A stretch of DNA of 64,000 nucleotides from Paraburkholderia sediminicola (GCF_902859805.1 NZ_CADIKC010000005.1:434001-498000), one strand, 5' to 3'; shown: positions 17,384 to 26,486, counted from the first letter of the stretch. The notes: generated by a model not told the origin, from the sequence alone. Numbers and translations: made by a program.

Positions 17384-19054
17384 CTACGCCGCCAACATTT
17401 CCTTCGCATGCTTGCGGGTAGTCGCGGTGATCTCCAACCCGCCGAGCATCCGCGCGACCTCTTCGACGCGGCTCGCGCGGTCAAGCGACGTCACGCTGCT
17501 GACCGTGCCGCCTTTGCCGTTGCCCGACTTCGCCACCTGGAAATGGTGGTCACCGCGCGCGGCGACTTGCGGCAAGTGCGTGACGCACAGCACCTGACGC
17601 GCCTGCCCCAGTTGATGCAGCAACCGCCCGACCACTTCGGCGACGCCGCCGCCGATTCCCGTATCCACTTCGTCGAAGATCAGGGTTGGTGTCGGGCTTG
17701 CGGCGCTCGCAATGACCGCAAGGGCGAGACTGATCCGCGCCAGTTCCCCGCCTGAGGCGACCTTCGCGAGCGGCCGCAGCGGCACGCCGGCATGACCGGC
17801 GACGCGAAATTCGACCTGCTCGAGCCCGTGCGCGCCACCTTCCGGCAACGGCACCAGCGCCACTTCGAAACTGCCGCCTTTCATCGACAGTTCCTGCATG
17901 CCGGTGGTCACGGCTGCGCCCAGGGCTTTGCCGGCCTTGGCGCGCGCCTTCGACAGTTTTTTCGCTTCGGCGAGGAAGGCTTCTTTGGCTTTGGCTTCGG
18001 CCGCGTGGAGGCTGTCGAGATCGGCGGCGGCGTCGAGCGCGGCAAGCTGCGCTCGACGCGCTTCGTGTTCTTCAGGCAGGGTCTCGGGTTGCAGGCGGAA
18101 TTTGCGTGCGGCCGAGTGCAGCGCGTCGAGACGCTTTTCGACCTGGGCAAGCCGGTCGGGATCCAGTTCGAGCTTTTGCGCGTAATGGCTGAGCGAATAG
18201 GCCGCTTCCTGCAACTGGATCTCGGCCGGTTCCAGCGCCGCCAGCACGTCGTTGAGCGCAGGGTCGATCTCGGCAAGGTCGCGCACTTTCGACACGATCG
18301 AGGCGAGGTGCGTGATCATCGCTTCATCCGATTCGGACAGCGCGCCGAGCGCCCCTTGAACGCCGTCGATCAGATTGGCCGAGTGCGACAGGCGCCGGTG
18401 CTCGGTGTTGACCTCTTCCCATTCGCCCGGTTGCGGTGAAAGTTTGTCCAGCTCGGTGAGCTGCCAGGCGAGACGCTCGCGCTCCAGTTGCAGCTCGCGG
18501 TCGCGCGTTTGCGCATGCTCGATGGCCTGAACCTTGTCGCGCCACGACCGCCATGCACGCGTGACGGCTACCGCGGTTTCCGTGAGGCCGGCGTGGGTGT
18601 CGAACAGTTCGCGCTGCGCGTCCGGACGCATCAGCAACTGGTGCGCGTGCTGCCCGTGAATATCCACCAGCATCTCGCCGACTTCGCGCAACTGGGCTAG
18701 AGTCGCCGCCGTGCCGTTGATAAACGCGCGCGAGCGGCCGTTCGCGTCCACCACGCGACGCAGCATGACGGTGCCGCCGTGATGGCCGTCGTCGCCGGTC
18801 GTGCCGAGCGCCTGCTCGTCGAGCCATTGCTCGACTTGCGTATGTGTCTCGAACTCCGCGGTGATGTCGGCACGGCTCTCGCCGGTGCGCACCACGTTCG
18901 CATCGGCGCGGGCGCCGAGCGCCAAGGCCAGCGCGTCGATCAGGATCGACTTGCCGGCGCCTGTTTCGCCTGAGAAAACGGTAAAGCCGCTGTCGAATTC
19001 GAGGTCGAGCGCGGCGACGATGACGAAGTCGCGTATCGAGAGGTGGCGAAGCAT
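17384..19054 (-). CDS. recN: DNA repair protein RecN
   Basis: 556-aa SMC-like ATPase acting in double-strand break repair. The N-terminal FSGETGAGKSILIDALALALG holds the Walker A loop, a long coiled-coil region follows (about residues 150-380), and the C-terminal half has the ABC signature KVASGGELARISLAL and Walker B TLIFDEVDTGIGGGVAE. The real N-terminus MLRHLSIRDFVI starts at 19054; the frame stays open another 900 nt over nadK without any ribosome site, but that is a shadow. It lies downstream of nadK in the same direction. Confidence 0.96.
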   Translation of the reverse strand: MLRHLSIRDFVIVAALDLEFDSGFTVFSGETGAGKSILIDALALALGARADANVVRTGESRADITAEFETHTQVEQWLDEQALGTTGDDGHHGGTVMLRRVVDANGRSRAFINGTAATLAQLREVGEMLVDIHGQHAHQLLMRPDAQRELFDTHAGLTETAVAVTRAWRSWRDKVQAIEHAQTRDRELQLERERLAWQLTELDKLSPQPGEWEEVNTEHRRLSHSANLIDGVQGALGALSESDEAMITHLASIVSKVRDLAEIDPALNDVLAALEPAEIQLQEAAYSLSHYAQKLELDPDRLAQVEKRLDALHSAARKFRLQPETLPEEHEARRAQLAALDAAADLDSLHAAEAKAKEAFLAEAKKLSKARAKAGKALGAAVTTGMQELSMKGGSFEVALVPLPEGGAHGLEQVEFRVAGHAGVPLRPLAKVASGGELARISLALAVIASAASPTPTLIFDEVDTGIGGGVAEVVGRLLHQLGQARQVLCVTHLPQVAARGDHHFQVAKSGNGKGGTVSSVTSLDRASRVEEVARMLGGLEITATTRKHAKEMLAA

Positions 19055-19146
19055 GGAGGTCGTCTGGTGAGCTTGAGATTCAGGGTTCGGCAGCGGCGTT
19101 CGTGTTCCGTTGGCCCGGCGATCCGGCGATCCGGCATTCGGGCCGC

Positions 19147-20049
19147 TCAGGGCTTGGTATCTTCTTCGTGCGACGGGTATTCGTTCCAATGCAGTTTCTT
19201 GCGCAGCGTCGCGAAATGGCTGTAGCCGACCGGGTGCAGCATCGGCACCGTATGACGCGAGCGGCGCACTTCGATCGTGTCGCCCAATTCCAGTGACGTG
19301 AACGACTGCATGTCGAAATTGACGTTCACTTCGCGGCCCGAGACAATCTGGATGCTCACCTTCGAGTCGTCCGGCAGCACGATTGGCCGGTTCGACAACG
19401 CGTGCGGCGCGATCGGCACCAGCACGATGCCTTGCAATTGCGGATGCAGGATCGGCCCCTGCGAAGACAACGCGTAGGCGGTCGAACCCGTGGGCGTGGC
19501 GACGATCAGGCCATCCGAGCGCTGGTTGTACATGAAGCGCCCGTCCACCGAGACATGCAGTTCCGCCATCCCCGAGAAGCCGCTGCGGTTGACCACCACG
19601 TCGTTGAAGGCAAGGGCGTGATAGATCGGGGTGCCGTCGCGCATGATGCGCGCTTCGAGCAGCATGCGCTCTTCGCGCTCGAAGTTGCCCGAGAGCATTT
19701 GCGGCACGATCTCGCGCATGTCGGAGATCGGAATGTCGGTAATGAAGCCGAGCCTGCCGTGGTTGATGCCGATCAGCGGCGTGCGGTAGGGCGCAAGTTG
19801 ACGGCCAATGCCTAGCATCGTGCCGTCGCCGCCTAGCACCACAGCAACGTCGGCGCGCGCGCCGATCTCGGCGGGACGCAGCGCCGGGTAGTCGGTGACG
19901 CCGATTTCGGCGGCGGTGTCGGCTTCGAATACGACCTCGAAGCCGCGCTTCGCGATGCACGAGGCGAGCGTGGTCAGCGGCTCGCCGATGCCCGGCGTAT
20001 TGTTGCGCCCGACGAGCGCGACGGTCTTGAACTGGCTGGTCACTTGCAT
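19147..20049 (-). CDS. nadK: NAD kinase
   Basis: 300-aa ATP-NAD kinase making NADP from NAD. The GGDGTMLGIGR motif (about residue 75) and the NE/D-rich segment GRFMYNQRSDGLIVATPTGSTAYALSSQGPI are intact. The start ATG (MQVTSQFKTVALVGRNN) is at 20049. Upstream in-frame codons reach 20187 but include no conserved sequence. It is divergent from hrcA and precedes recN by 92 nt, the usual hrcA/nadK/recN arrangement of beta-proteobacteria. Confidence 0.95.
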   Translation of the reverse strand: MQVTSQFKTVALVGRNNTPGIGEPLTTLASCIAKRGFEVVFEADTAAEIGVTDYPALRPAEIGARADVAVVLGGDGTMLGIGRQLAPYRTPLIGINHGRLGFITDIPISDMREIVPQMLSGNFEREERMLLEARIMRDGTPIYHALAFNDVVVNRSGFSGMAELHVSVDGRFMYNQRSDGLIVATPTGSTAYALSSQGPILHPQLQGIVLVPIAPHALSNRPIVLPDDSKVSIQIVSGREVNVNFDMQSFTSLELGDTIEVRRSRHTVPMLHPVGYSHFATLRKKLHWNEYPSHEEDTKP

Positions 20050-20262
20050 GCCGGCATTACACCATAGGTAGGGCCTGAAAAGAACCGCAGACAGACCCGG
20101 TGACGGGCCTGCGCAAACGGGCCGCCAGCGCATTGGACGATTATCGTTAGAATGGTGAAGCCTTGATGACATGCGTCGCCCCGCCAACCGGCGGCGCGAT
20201 AGTCAAGGGTTGGCGCCGTTAGCGCTCGCTGTAGCCGCATCATTGAGCTAAAATTTTCCGTC

Positions 20263-21282
20263 ATGCTAGATCCACGCGCACAAACCCTCCTCAAAACGCT
20301 GATCGAGCGCTACATCGCCGAAGGTCAGCCGGTCGGCTCGCGCACGTTGTCACGCTATTCCGGCCTCGAACTGAGCCCGGCAACGATCCGCAACGTGATG
20401 TCCGATCTCGAGGACCTGGGGCTCGTAATCAGTCCGCATACGTCGGCGGGCCGGATCCCGACGCCGCGCGGCTACCGGCTGTTCGTCGATACCATGCTGA
20501 CGGTGGAATCCGCTGCGGACGAAGAAGCGGTGATGCGTATCGTCAAGACTACGCTGCAGGCGGGCGAACCGCAGAAAGTCGTCGCCGCGGCGGCCAGCGT
20601 GCTGTCCAATCTGTCGCAGTTCGCCGGCGTGGTGCTCACGCCGCGCCGCAGCCACGTGTTCAAGCAGATCGAATTCATGCGCCTGTCGGACAAGCGCATC
20701 CTGCTGATCATCGTGACGCCCGAGGGCGACGTGCAGAACCGCATCATGGCGACCCAGCGCGACTTTTCGCCGTCGCAGCTGGTGGAAGCCTCCAATTACA
20801 TCAACGCGCACTTCGCGGGCCTCTCGTTCGACGATGTGCGCCGCCGCCTGCGCGAAGAAATCGACGAATTGCGCGGCGACATGACCACGCTGATGCACGC
20901 CGCGGTCACGGCCAGCACGGACGAATCCGACACCGGCGAGACCGTGCTGATTTCCGGCGAGCGCAACCTGCTCGAAGTCGCCGACCTTTCGTCGGACATG
21001 GCGCGTTTGCGCAAGCTGTTCGATGTATTCGACCAAAAGACCAGTCTCCTTCAGTTGCTCGACGTGTCGAGTCACGCCGCGGGCGTGCAGATTTTCATTG
21101 GCGGCGAGTCGAATCTCGTGCCGATCGAGGAAATGAGCGTCGTCACCGCGCCTTATGAGGTGAACGGCAAGATCGTCGGCACGCTCGGCGTGATCGGGCC
21201 GACCCGCATGGCCTACAACCGCGTGATCCCAATCGTGGACATTACCGCGCGGCTGCTTTCTCTTACGCTCAGCCAGCAGTAA
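20263..21282 (+). CDS. hrcA: heat-inducible transcription repressor HrcA
   Basis: 339-aa HrcA, the repressor that binds CIRCE operators upstream of chaperone operons and needs GroEL to stay active. It has the N-terminal winged helix (SRYSGLELSPATIRNVMSDLE, residues 28-48) with HTSAGRIPTPRGYRLFVD, a central GAF-like domain, and the C-terminal GTLGVIGPTRMAYNRVIPIVD. ATG at 20263 directly follows a TAAAAT-containing stretch. No intact CIRCE was found upstream of hrcA, grpE or dnaK here, so its target (probably groESL) lies elsewhere. Confidence 0.96.
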   Translation: MLDPRAQTLLKTLIERYIAEGQPVGSRTLSRYSGLELSPATIRNVMSDLEDLGLVISPHTSAGRIPTPRGYRLFVDTMLTVESAADEEAVMRIVKTTLQAGEPQKVVAAAASVLSNLSQFAGVVLTPRRSHVFKQIEFMRLSDKRILLIIVTPEGDVQNRIMATQRDFSPSQLVEASNYINAHFAGLSFDDVRRRLREEIDELRGDMTTLMHAAVTASTDESDTGETVLISGERNLLEVADLSSDMARLRKLFDVFDQKTSLLQLLDVSSHAAGVQIFIGGESNLVPIEEMSVVTAPYEVNGKIVGTLGVIGPTRMAYNRVIPIVDITARLLSLTLSQQ

Positions 21283-21389
21283 CCCGCGGTCATCGCTGGC
21301 TGCTGCACATCTCATGCTGCAAATGATGCGCGACGGCGCGCGGCTTGCCAATTGGCCGAATGGCCAGGGGTCCCTGGCGGACCGCGCAA

Positions 21390-21418
21390 TGGACCGCGCC
21401 GCTATAATGAAATCCATC
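21390..21418 (+). promoter_or_regulatory. hemH promoter
   Basis: TGGACC (21390-21395), a 17-nt spacer and a perfect TATAAT (21413-21418) lie 40 nt before the hemH ATG. A 7-bp inverted repeat GCCAGGG/CCCTGGC (21363-21378) sits just upstream of the -35. Confidence 0.6.
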
Positions 21419-21458
21419 TGAACCGACTCTCCGCCCAAAGCGGTTATTCCTGCTGCCT

Positions 21459-22529
21459 ATGCGCTTCGACCTCGAGCGGCCATCACAGAACGCTACGTCA
21501 CACCGTGTCGCCGTGTTGCTGATTAACCTCGGCACGCCCGACGCACCGACGCCGCGTGCGGTCCGGCGCTATCTTGCGCAGTTTCTGTCCGATCCTCGCG
21601 TGGTCGAAATTCCGGCGCTGCTCTGGCAGGTGATCCTGCGCGTGTTGATTTTGCCGTTCCGGAGCCCCGCATCAGCGAAGAAGTACGCGGCTGTGTGGAT
21701 GCCGGAAGGCTCGCCGCTGCGTGTCTTCACAGAGAAGCAGGTGGAGGGTTTGCGCCACCTGCTGCAATTGAACGACTACACGGTGCTGGTCGACTACGCG
21801 ATGCGCTACGGCACGCCCGGCATTCCGGCCATGCTGAACCAGCTCAAGCTGGCGGGCGCCGAGCGCGTGCTGCTGATGCCCATGTATCCGCAATACTCGT
21901 CGTCGACCACGGCCACTGCTTTCGACGACGCCTTTTCGGCCTTGAAGCGTATGCGCAATCAGCCGGAAATCCGCACGGTGCGGCAGTACGCGGATCATCC
22001 GGCGTATATTGCTGCGCTCGCCGCTCAGGTGCACCACTACTGGCATCAGCACGGCCGGCCGGATTTCGCGGCGGGCGACAAGCTGGTGCTGAGTTTTCAC
22101 GGCGTGCCCAAACGCACGATGGATCTCGGCGATCCGTACCACGAGCAATGTCAGCAGACCGGCGCATTGTTGACTCAGGCGTTGGGATTGACGCAGGTCG
22201 AATGCCGCGTCACGTTTCAGTCGCGCTTCGGCAAGGCCGAGTGGCTGCAGCCGTACACCGCGCCCACGCTGAAGGAATTGGGCTCGGCGGGCGTGCGGCG
22301 TGCCGACGTGTTCTGTCCGGGTTTTACCGCCGACTGCCTTGAAACGATTGAGGAAATCGGCATGGAAGTGCGCGACGAGTTCCTGCAGGCGGGCGGTAAG
22401 GAGTTTCATCGGATTCCCTGCCTGAACGCCTCGCAGCCGTGGATCGCGGCGCTTGGCGAAATCGTCGCGCAGAATCTGCAGGGCTGGCCCGTACAAGCGG
22501 TGCCGGTGCCGCACACGACCGGGGCTTAA
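21459..22529 (+). CDS. hemH: ferrochelatase
   Basis: 356-aa ferrochelatase, inserting Fe2+ into protoporphyrin IX to make protohaem. The N-terminal VLLINLGTPDAPTPRAVRRYLAQFLSDPRV, the central LLMPMYPQYSSSTTA and LSFHGVPKRTMDLGDPY (catalytic His), and the C-terminal PGFTADCLETIEEI are all family hallmarks. It begins at ATG 21459 behind a good promoter, so it can be expressed apart from hrcA. hslR starts 8 nt after its stop, suggesting co-transcription. Confidence 0.96.
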   Translation: MRFDLERPSQNATSHRVAVLLINLGTPDAPTPRAVRRYLAQFLSDPRVVEIPALLWQVILRVLILPFRSPASAKKYAAVWMPEGSPLRVFTEKQVEGLRHLLQLNDYTVLVDYAMRYGTPGIPAMLNQLKLAGAERVLLMPMYPQYSSSTTATAFDDAFSALKRMRNQPEIRTVRQYADHPAYIAALAAQVHHYWHQHGRPDFAAGDKLVLSFHGVPKRTMDLGDPYHEQCQQTGALLTQALGLTQVECRVTFQSRFGKAEWLQPYTAPTLKELGSAGVRRADVFCPGFTADCLETIEEIGMEVRDEFLQAGGKEFHRIPCLNASQPWIAALGEIVAQNLQGWPVQAVPVPHTTGA

Positions 22530-22537
22530 GCAGGCTC

Positions 22538-22916
<379 letters not shown>

Positions 22917-22945
<29 letters not shown>

Positions 22946-23078
22946 ACAGTTGTTCCATCGTCGCGTGCACACCGCCGTACTCGGTGGTGTGATCGTTGAC
23001 GGCCCCGGACATGCAGATGGTCGTGGTGCCCGCGATCAGTACCAATGCGACCACCGATATTGCAAAGGTCAGTTTCAC
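22917..23078 (-). CDS. small exported or membrane protein, unrecognised
   Basis: A 53-codon ORF opens with GTG at 23078, preceded by AAGGGGAG four bases upstream, a strong ribosome site. It begins MKLTFAISVVALVLIAG, a hydrophobic signal-like stretch, then TTTICMSGAVNDH and a polar tail ending VCR, with two Cys residues (22 and 52). The Cys at 22 follows hydrophobic residues but the preceding residues (TTI) are a poor lipobox. The ORF converges on hslR and overlaps its 3' end by 29 nt. The ribosome site and signal sequence favour a real gene; I recognise no family. Confidence 0.55.
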
Positions 23079-23306
23079 GGTACTCCCCTTGGGAAGATTC
23101 AGGACGGAAACAGGCGAATCAGGTGGAATTGAAAATTATCGGTAAGGCTTACGTTAGATTAGGGTTAACGTGTCTTTTCCGATGCTTTAGTGGAGCATAG
23201 GCCACTTGTTGCGCGCACTCAATCTCAATCTGATTGCGACGCAATAATGGTTGTAACCGGGCATTTCTGCCGCACGTCCGCGGTGTGAAAAGTTCCGGGA
23301 GAGGCG
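23079..23306. other. non-coding stretch upstream of the grpE promoter
   Basis: AT-richer than the surroundings. It holds the leader and probable promoter of the small minus-strand gene (22917-23078). A minus-strand frame at 23149-23391 was considered and not supported. No other feature is seen. Confidence 0.4.
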
Positions 23307-23334
23307 CTTGAATTGGGTCTTTCCGGCCCCATCT
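23307..23334 (+). promoter_or_regulatory. sigma-32 (RpoH) promoter of grpE
   Basis: CTTGAA (23307-23312), 14 nt, CCCCATCT (23327-23334): an exact match to the core of the E. coli sigma-32 consensus (CTTGAA, 13-17 nt, CCCCATNT). It predicts a start near 23341 and a 115-nt leader before grpE. Confidence 0.85.
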
Positions 23335-23368
23335 GGCGTTTCGATACGCGTTAACGTACCAAGTTGTC

Positions 23369-23400
23369 TGTCGCAATTTTGCAACGCACAAATTGCGACA
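23369..23400 (+). repeat. 11-bp inverted repeat in the grpE leader
   Basis: Perfect arms TGTCGCAATTT (23369-23379) and AAATTGCGACA (23390-23400) are separated by 10 nt, so arm centres are 21 bp apart, two helical turns. It lies between the sigma-32 start and the grpE ATG (23457) and can be either a dimer operator or an RNA stem-loop. It is not followed by a U-run, so it is not a terminator. Confidence 0.7.
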
Positions 23401-23456
23401 GCTTTTGACGCGTTGCCGCCACCGATAGCTTTAACTTTTTAACGACTTTCAGCGAC

Positions 23457-24041
23457 ATGGAAAACACGCAAGAGAACCCGACGAGCCAGAATCCCACGCC
23501 CGCCGACGAAACCGCGCGCCAGGCCGCCGAGGCTGCGGCACCCCAGCAGGACGCGGCTGCAAACGCAGCGTCTGACGCGCCGGCAACCGGCGCCGAAGCC
23601 GCGTTGGCCGAAGCCGAAGCGAAGCTTGCCGAGATGCAGGAAAACTTCCTGCGGGCGAAGGCGGAGACTGAGAACGTGCGCCGCCGCGCCCAGGAAGATG
23701 TCGCCAAGGCCCACAAGTTCGCGATCGAAAGCTTTGCTGAGCATTTGCTGCCGGTGGTCGACAGCCTTGAAGCAGCGGTTGCCCACTCGTCCGACGACCT
23801 GCAAAAGGTCCGCGAAGGCGTCGAGCTCACGCTGCGGCAGCTCTCCGGCGCGCTGGAGAAGGGCCGCGTCGTCGCCTTGAACCCGGTTGGCGAGAAGTTC
23901 GACCCGCACCGCCACCAGGCTATTTCGATGGTGCCGGCCGATCAGGAACCGAACACCGTCGTTGCTGTGCTGCAAAAAGGCTTCGTGATCGCCGACCGCG
24001 TGCTGCGTCCGGCTCTCGTGACTGTCGCGGCGCCGAAGTAA
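23457..24041 (+). CDS. grpE: nucleotide exchange factor GrpE
   Basis: 194-aa GrpE, which releases ADP from DnaK. The N-terminal 55 residues are Ala/Glu-rich and disordered-looking, then come the long coiled coil (ALAEAEAKLAEMQENFLRAKAETENVRRRA) and the C-terminal beta domain with EGVELTLRQL and the NPVGEKFDPHRHQAISM signature, ending in KGFVIADRVLRPALVTV. Start ATG at 23457; no strong ribosome site is visible (AACGACTTTCAGCGAC). It is expressed from a sigma-32 promoter and lies upstream of dnaK, separated by 440 nt. Confidence 0.96.
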   Translation: MENTQENPTSQNPTPADETARQAAEAAAPQQDAAANAASDAPATGAEAALAEAEAKLAEMQENFLRAKAETENVRRRAQEDVAKAHKFAIESFAEHLLPVVDSLEAAVAHSSDDLQKVREGVELTLRQLSGALEKGRVVALNPVGEKFDPHRHQAISMVPADQEPNTVVAVLQKGFVIADRVLRPALVTVAAPK

Positions 24042-24136
24042 GCAGCCCAAGCTGCGGCACGGGCCGCAGCAGAAGCCGTTTATCAGCCGGTCCGCCTGAC
24101 AGGCGCCGTCATGGCCAACATTCCCGTCGACGCCCT

Positions 24137-24328
24137 GTGGTCATGCTTCACAGCGTGCCCACATGGTTGTTCTTTTACCGAGGCAAGCGGCTCGTCCGGC
24201 CAACCGGCTGGCACGGTCTCGGGCGGTTCGAAGCGGCGGTCGCGGTCGCGCGGGGCAAGATCCGCGCGGCCAATGTGGTCGGTAGCACGGCAAAGGGTGG
24301 AAAAAGCGGCAAAAGTTCGACCGATTGA
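24137..24328 (+). pseudogene. possible thioredoxin-fold remnant between grpE and dnaK
   Basis: A GTG-started frame of 63 codons reads LHSVPTWLFFYRGKRLVRPTGW early on. SVPT followed by a hydrophobic strand and a Gly-Lys turn resembles the cis-Pro and final strands of thioredoxins. The N-terminal half with the CxxC active site is not present in this or neighbouring frames, and no ribosome site precedes the GTG. I read it as either a decayed C-terminal half of a thioredoxin gene or a chance frame. Unsure. Confidence 0.28.
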
Positions 24329-24341
24329 AAAAAATTAAAGA

Positions 24342-24375
24342 CCGCATCGTAAAAGAGGTCTTGAAAACGATGCGG
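24342..24375 (+). repeat. 9-bp inverted repeat around the dnaK -35
   Basis: CCGCATCGT (24342-24350) and ACGATGCGG (24367-24375) are exact complements separated by 16 nt. The -35-like CTTGAA of the dnaK promoter lies inside the spacer, so a protein bound here would compete with RNA polymerase. Confidence 0.55.
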
Positions 24376-24387
24376 ACGCACTTATGT
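24360..24387 (+). promoter_or_regulatory. sigma-32-type promoter of dnaK
   Basis: CTTGAA (24360-24365) with the same 14-nt spacing as at grpE, then ACTTATGT, a poor match to CCCCATNT (4 of 7). It would start transcription about 90 nt before dnaK. The rest of 24042-24481 holds no supported gene apart from the thioredoxin-like remnant. Confidence 0.5.
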
Positions 24388-24481
24388 TGAGTGCAGGTAG
24401 GAATTCAGAGCGGATCGCCGTACCGCCAGATGGGCAAAAACGGCGATTCCCGCAGCGATCAAAGTCAGGAGATTAGTAAAA

Positions 24482-26437
24482 ATGGGCAAAATCATCGGTA
24501 TCGACCTCGGCACGACCAACTCGTGCGTGGCGATCATGGAAGGCAATTCGGTCAAGGTGATCGAGAACTCGGAAGGTGCGCGCACCACGCCGTCGATCAT
24601 CGCTTACATGGAAGACGGCGAGATTCTCGTCGGCGCGCCTGCGAAGCGTCAGTCGGTCACGAACCCGAAGAACACGCTGTACGCGGTTAAGCGCCTGATT
24701 GGCCGCCGCTTCGAAGAAAAGGAAGTGCAGAAAGACATCGCTCTGATGCCGTACAAGATCATGAAAGCCGATAATGGCGACGCATGGATCGAAGTGCGCG
24801 ACCAGAAGCTCGCACCGCCGCAAATCTCCGCGGAAACGCTGCGCAAGATGAAGAAGACCGCTGAAGATTATCTCGGCGAGCCGGTCACCGAAGCGGTGAT
24901 TACGGTTCCCGCGTACTTCAACGACAGCCAGCGTCAGGCAACCAAAGACGCAGGCCGCATCGCCGGTCTGGAAGTCAAGCGGATCATCAACGAACCGACC
25001 GCAGCCGCTTTGGCATTCGGTCTGGACAAGGCCGAAAAGGGCGACCGCAAGATCGCGGTGTATGACCTGGGCGGCGGTACGTTTGACGTCTCGATCATCG
25101 AAATCGCTGACGTCGACGGCGAAATGCAGTTCGAAGTGCTGTCCACGAACGGCGATACGTTCCTCGGCGGTGAAGACTTCGACCAACGCATCATCGATTA
25201 CATCATCGGCGAGTTCAAGAAGGAACAAGGCGTCGATCTGTCGAAAGACGTGCTCGCGCTGCAACGCCTGAAGGAATCGGCTGAAAAGGCGAAGATCGAA
25301 CTGTCGTCGAGCCAGCAAACCGAAATCAACCTGCCGTACATCACGGCCGACGCGTCGGGTCCGAAGCACTTGAACCTGAAGATCACGCGCGCCAAGCTGG
25401 AAGCGCTGGTTGAAGAGCTGATCGAACGCACGATCGAACCGTGCCGCATGGCGATCAAGGATGCAGGCGTGAAGGTCGGCGAAATCGACGACGTGATTCT
25501 GGTCGGCGGTATGACCCGCATGCCGAAGGTGCAGGAAAAGGTTAAGGAGTTCTTCGGCAAGGATCCGCGTCGTGACGTGAACCCGGACGAAGCTGTCGCC
25601 GTTGGCGCCGCGATTCAAGGCCAGGTTCTGTCGGGCGACCGCACGGACGTTCTGCTGCTCGACGTGACCCCGTTGTCGCTCGGCATCGAAACGCTCGGCG
25701 GCGTGATGACGAAGATGATCAACAAGAACACCACGATCCCGACCAAGCACGCACAGGTCTACTCGACGGCTGATGACAATCAGGGCGCCGTGACGATCAA
25801 GGTGTTCCAGGGCGAACGCGAAATGGCAGCGGGCAACAAGCTGCTCGGCGAGTTCAACCTCGAAGGCATTCCGCCGGCACCGCGCGGCACGCCGCAGATC
25901 GAAGTGAGCTTCGACATCGACGCGAACGGCATTCTGCACGTCGGCGCGAAAGACAAGGCGACCGGCAAGGAAAACCGCATCACGATCAAGGCGAACTCGG
26001 GTCTGTCCGAAGCCGAAATCGAGAAGATGGTGAAGGACGCCGAAGCGAACGCGGAAGAAGATCACAAGCTGCGTGAGCTGGCCGATGCCCGCAACCAGGG
26101 CGACGCGCTGGTCCACAGCACGAAGAAGGCGCTCACCGAATACGGCGACAAGCTGGAAGCCGCTGAGAAGGAAGCGATCGAAACCGCGCTGAAGGACCTC
26201 GAAGAAACGCTGAAGAGCGGTTCGAGCGACAAGGCAGCGATCGAAGCCAAGATCGAAGTGGTGGCCACGGCCTCGCAGAAGATGGGCGAGAAGATGTACG
26301 CCGACATGCAGGCTGCGCAAGGTGCCGAAGCTGCGGCAGCGGGCGCGGCAGGTGCGGGCGCATCGGCGGGCGGCGCGAGCCACCAGCAGCAGGACGACGT
26401 GGTCGACGCCGAGTTCAAGGAAGTGAAGAAGGACTAA
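24482..26437 (+). CDS. dnaK: chaperone DnaK (Hsp70)
   Basis: 651-aa Hsp70 with all expected parts: N-terminal ATPase (GIDLGTTNSCVAIMEG, residues 4-19; VPAYFNDSQRQATKDAG; DLGGGTFDVSIIE), the hydrophobic linker (DVLLLDVTPLSLGIETLGG), the substrate-binding beta domain (EGEREMAAGNKLLGEF-like VFQGEREMAAGNK) and the alpha lid. It ends with the Gly/Ala-rich tail and EFKEVKKD. Usage of preferred codons is very strong, as expected for a highly expressed gene. It sits between grpE and dnaJ. Confidence 0.98.
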   Translation: MGKIIGIDLGTTNSCVAIMEGNSVKVIENSEGARTTPSIIAYMEDGEILVGAPAKRQSVTNPKNTLYAVKRLIGRRFEEKEVQKDIALMPYKIMKADNGDAWIEVRDQKLAPPQISAETLRKMKKTAEDYLGEPVTEAVITVPAYFNDSQRQATKDAGRIAGLEVKRIINEPTAAALAFGLDKAEKGDRKIAVYDLGGGTFDVSIIEIADVDGEMQFEVLSTNGDTFLGGEDFDQRIIDYIIGEFKKEQGVDLSKDVLALQRLKESAEKAKIELSSSQQTEINLPYITADASGPKHLNLKITRAKLEALVEELIERTIEPCRMAIKDAGVKVGEIDDVILVGGMTRMPKVQEKVKEFFGKDPRRDVNPDEAVAVGAAIQGQVLSGDRTDVLLLDVTPLSLGIETLGGVMTKMINKNTTIPTKHAQVYSTADDNQGAVTIKVFQGEREMAAGNKLLGEFNLEGIPPAPRGTPQIEVSFDIDANGILHVGAKDKATGKENRITIKANSGLSEAEIEKMVKDAEANAEEDHKLRELADARNQGDALVHSTKKALTEYGDKLEAAEKEAIETALKDLEETLKSGSSDKAAIEAKIEVVATASQKMGEKMYADMQAAQGAEAAAAGAAGAGASAGGASHQQQDDVVDAEFKEVKKD

Positions 26438-26462
26438 AGCCGGGTCGCAATCTGACCGTAAA

Positions 26463-26486
26463 GCCGCACACAGCGATGTGTGCGGC
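26463..26486 (+). repeat. hairpin in the dnaK-dnaJ spacer
   Basis: Perfect 9-bp stem GCCGCACAC/GTGTGCGGC with a 6-nt loop, 25 nt after the dnaK stop. No U-run follows, so it is more likely a processing or mRNA-stability element, or a weak attenuator that lowers dnaJ relative to dnaK, than a full terminator. The rest of the 266-nt spacer includes a second short stem GAGCC/GGCTC near 26550-26567. Confidence 0.5.

Noticed and set aside
20219..20251. CIRCE-like TTAGCGCTC ... GAGCTAA before hrcA
   Set aside because: The second arm lacks the central TG and the spacer is 17 nt rather than 9, so it is not a CIRCE element.
23149..23391. 80-codon minus-strand frame upstream of grpE
   Set aside because: Overlaps the sigma-32 promoter and the inverted repeat; no start signal or motif.
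24111..24338. 75-codon ATG frame between grpE and dnaK
   Set aside because: Cys/Ser/Arg-rich translation with no motif; the overlapping frame at 24137 is the more protein-like of the two.
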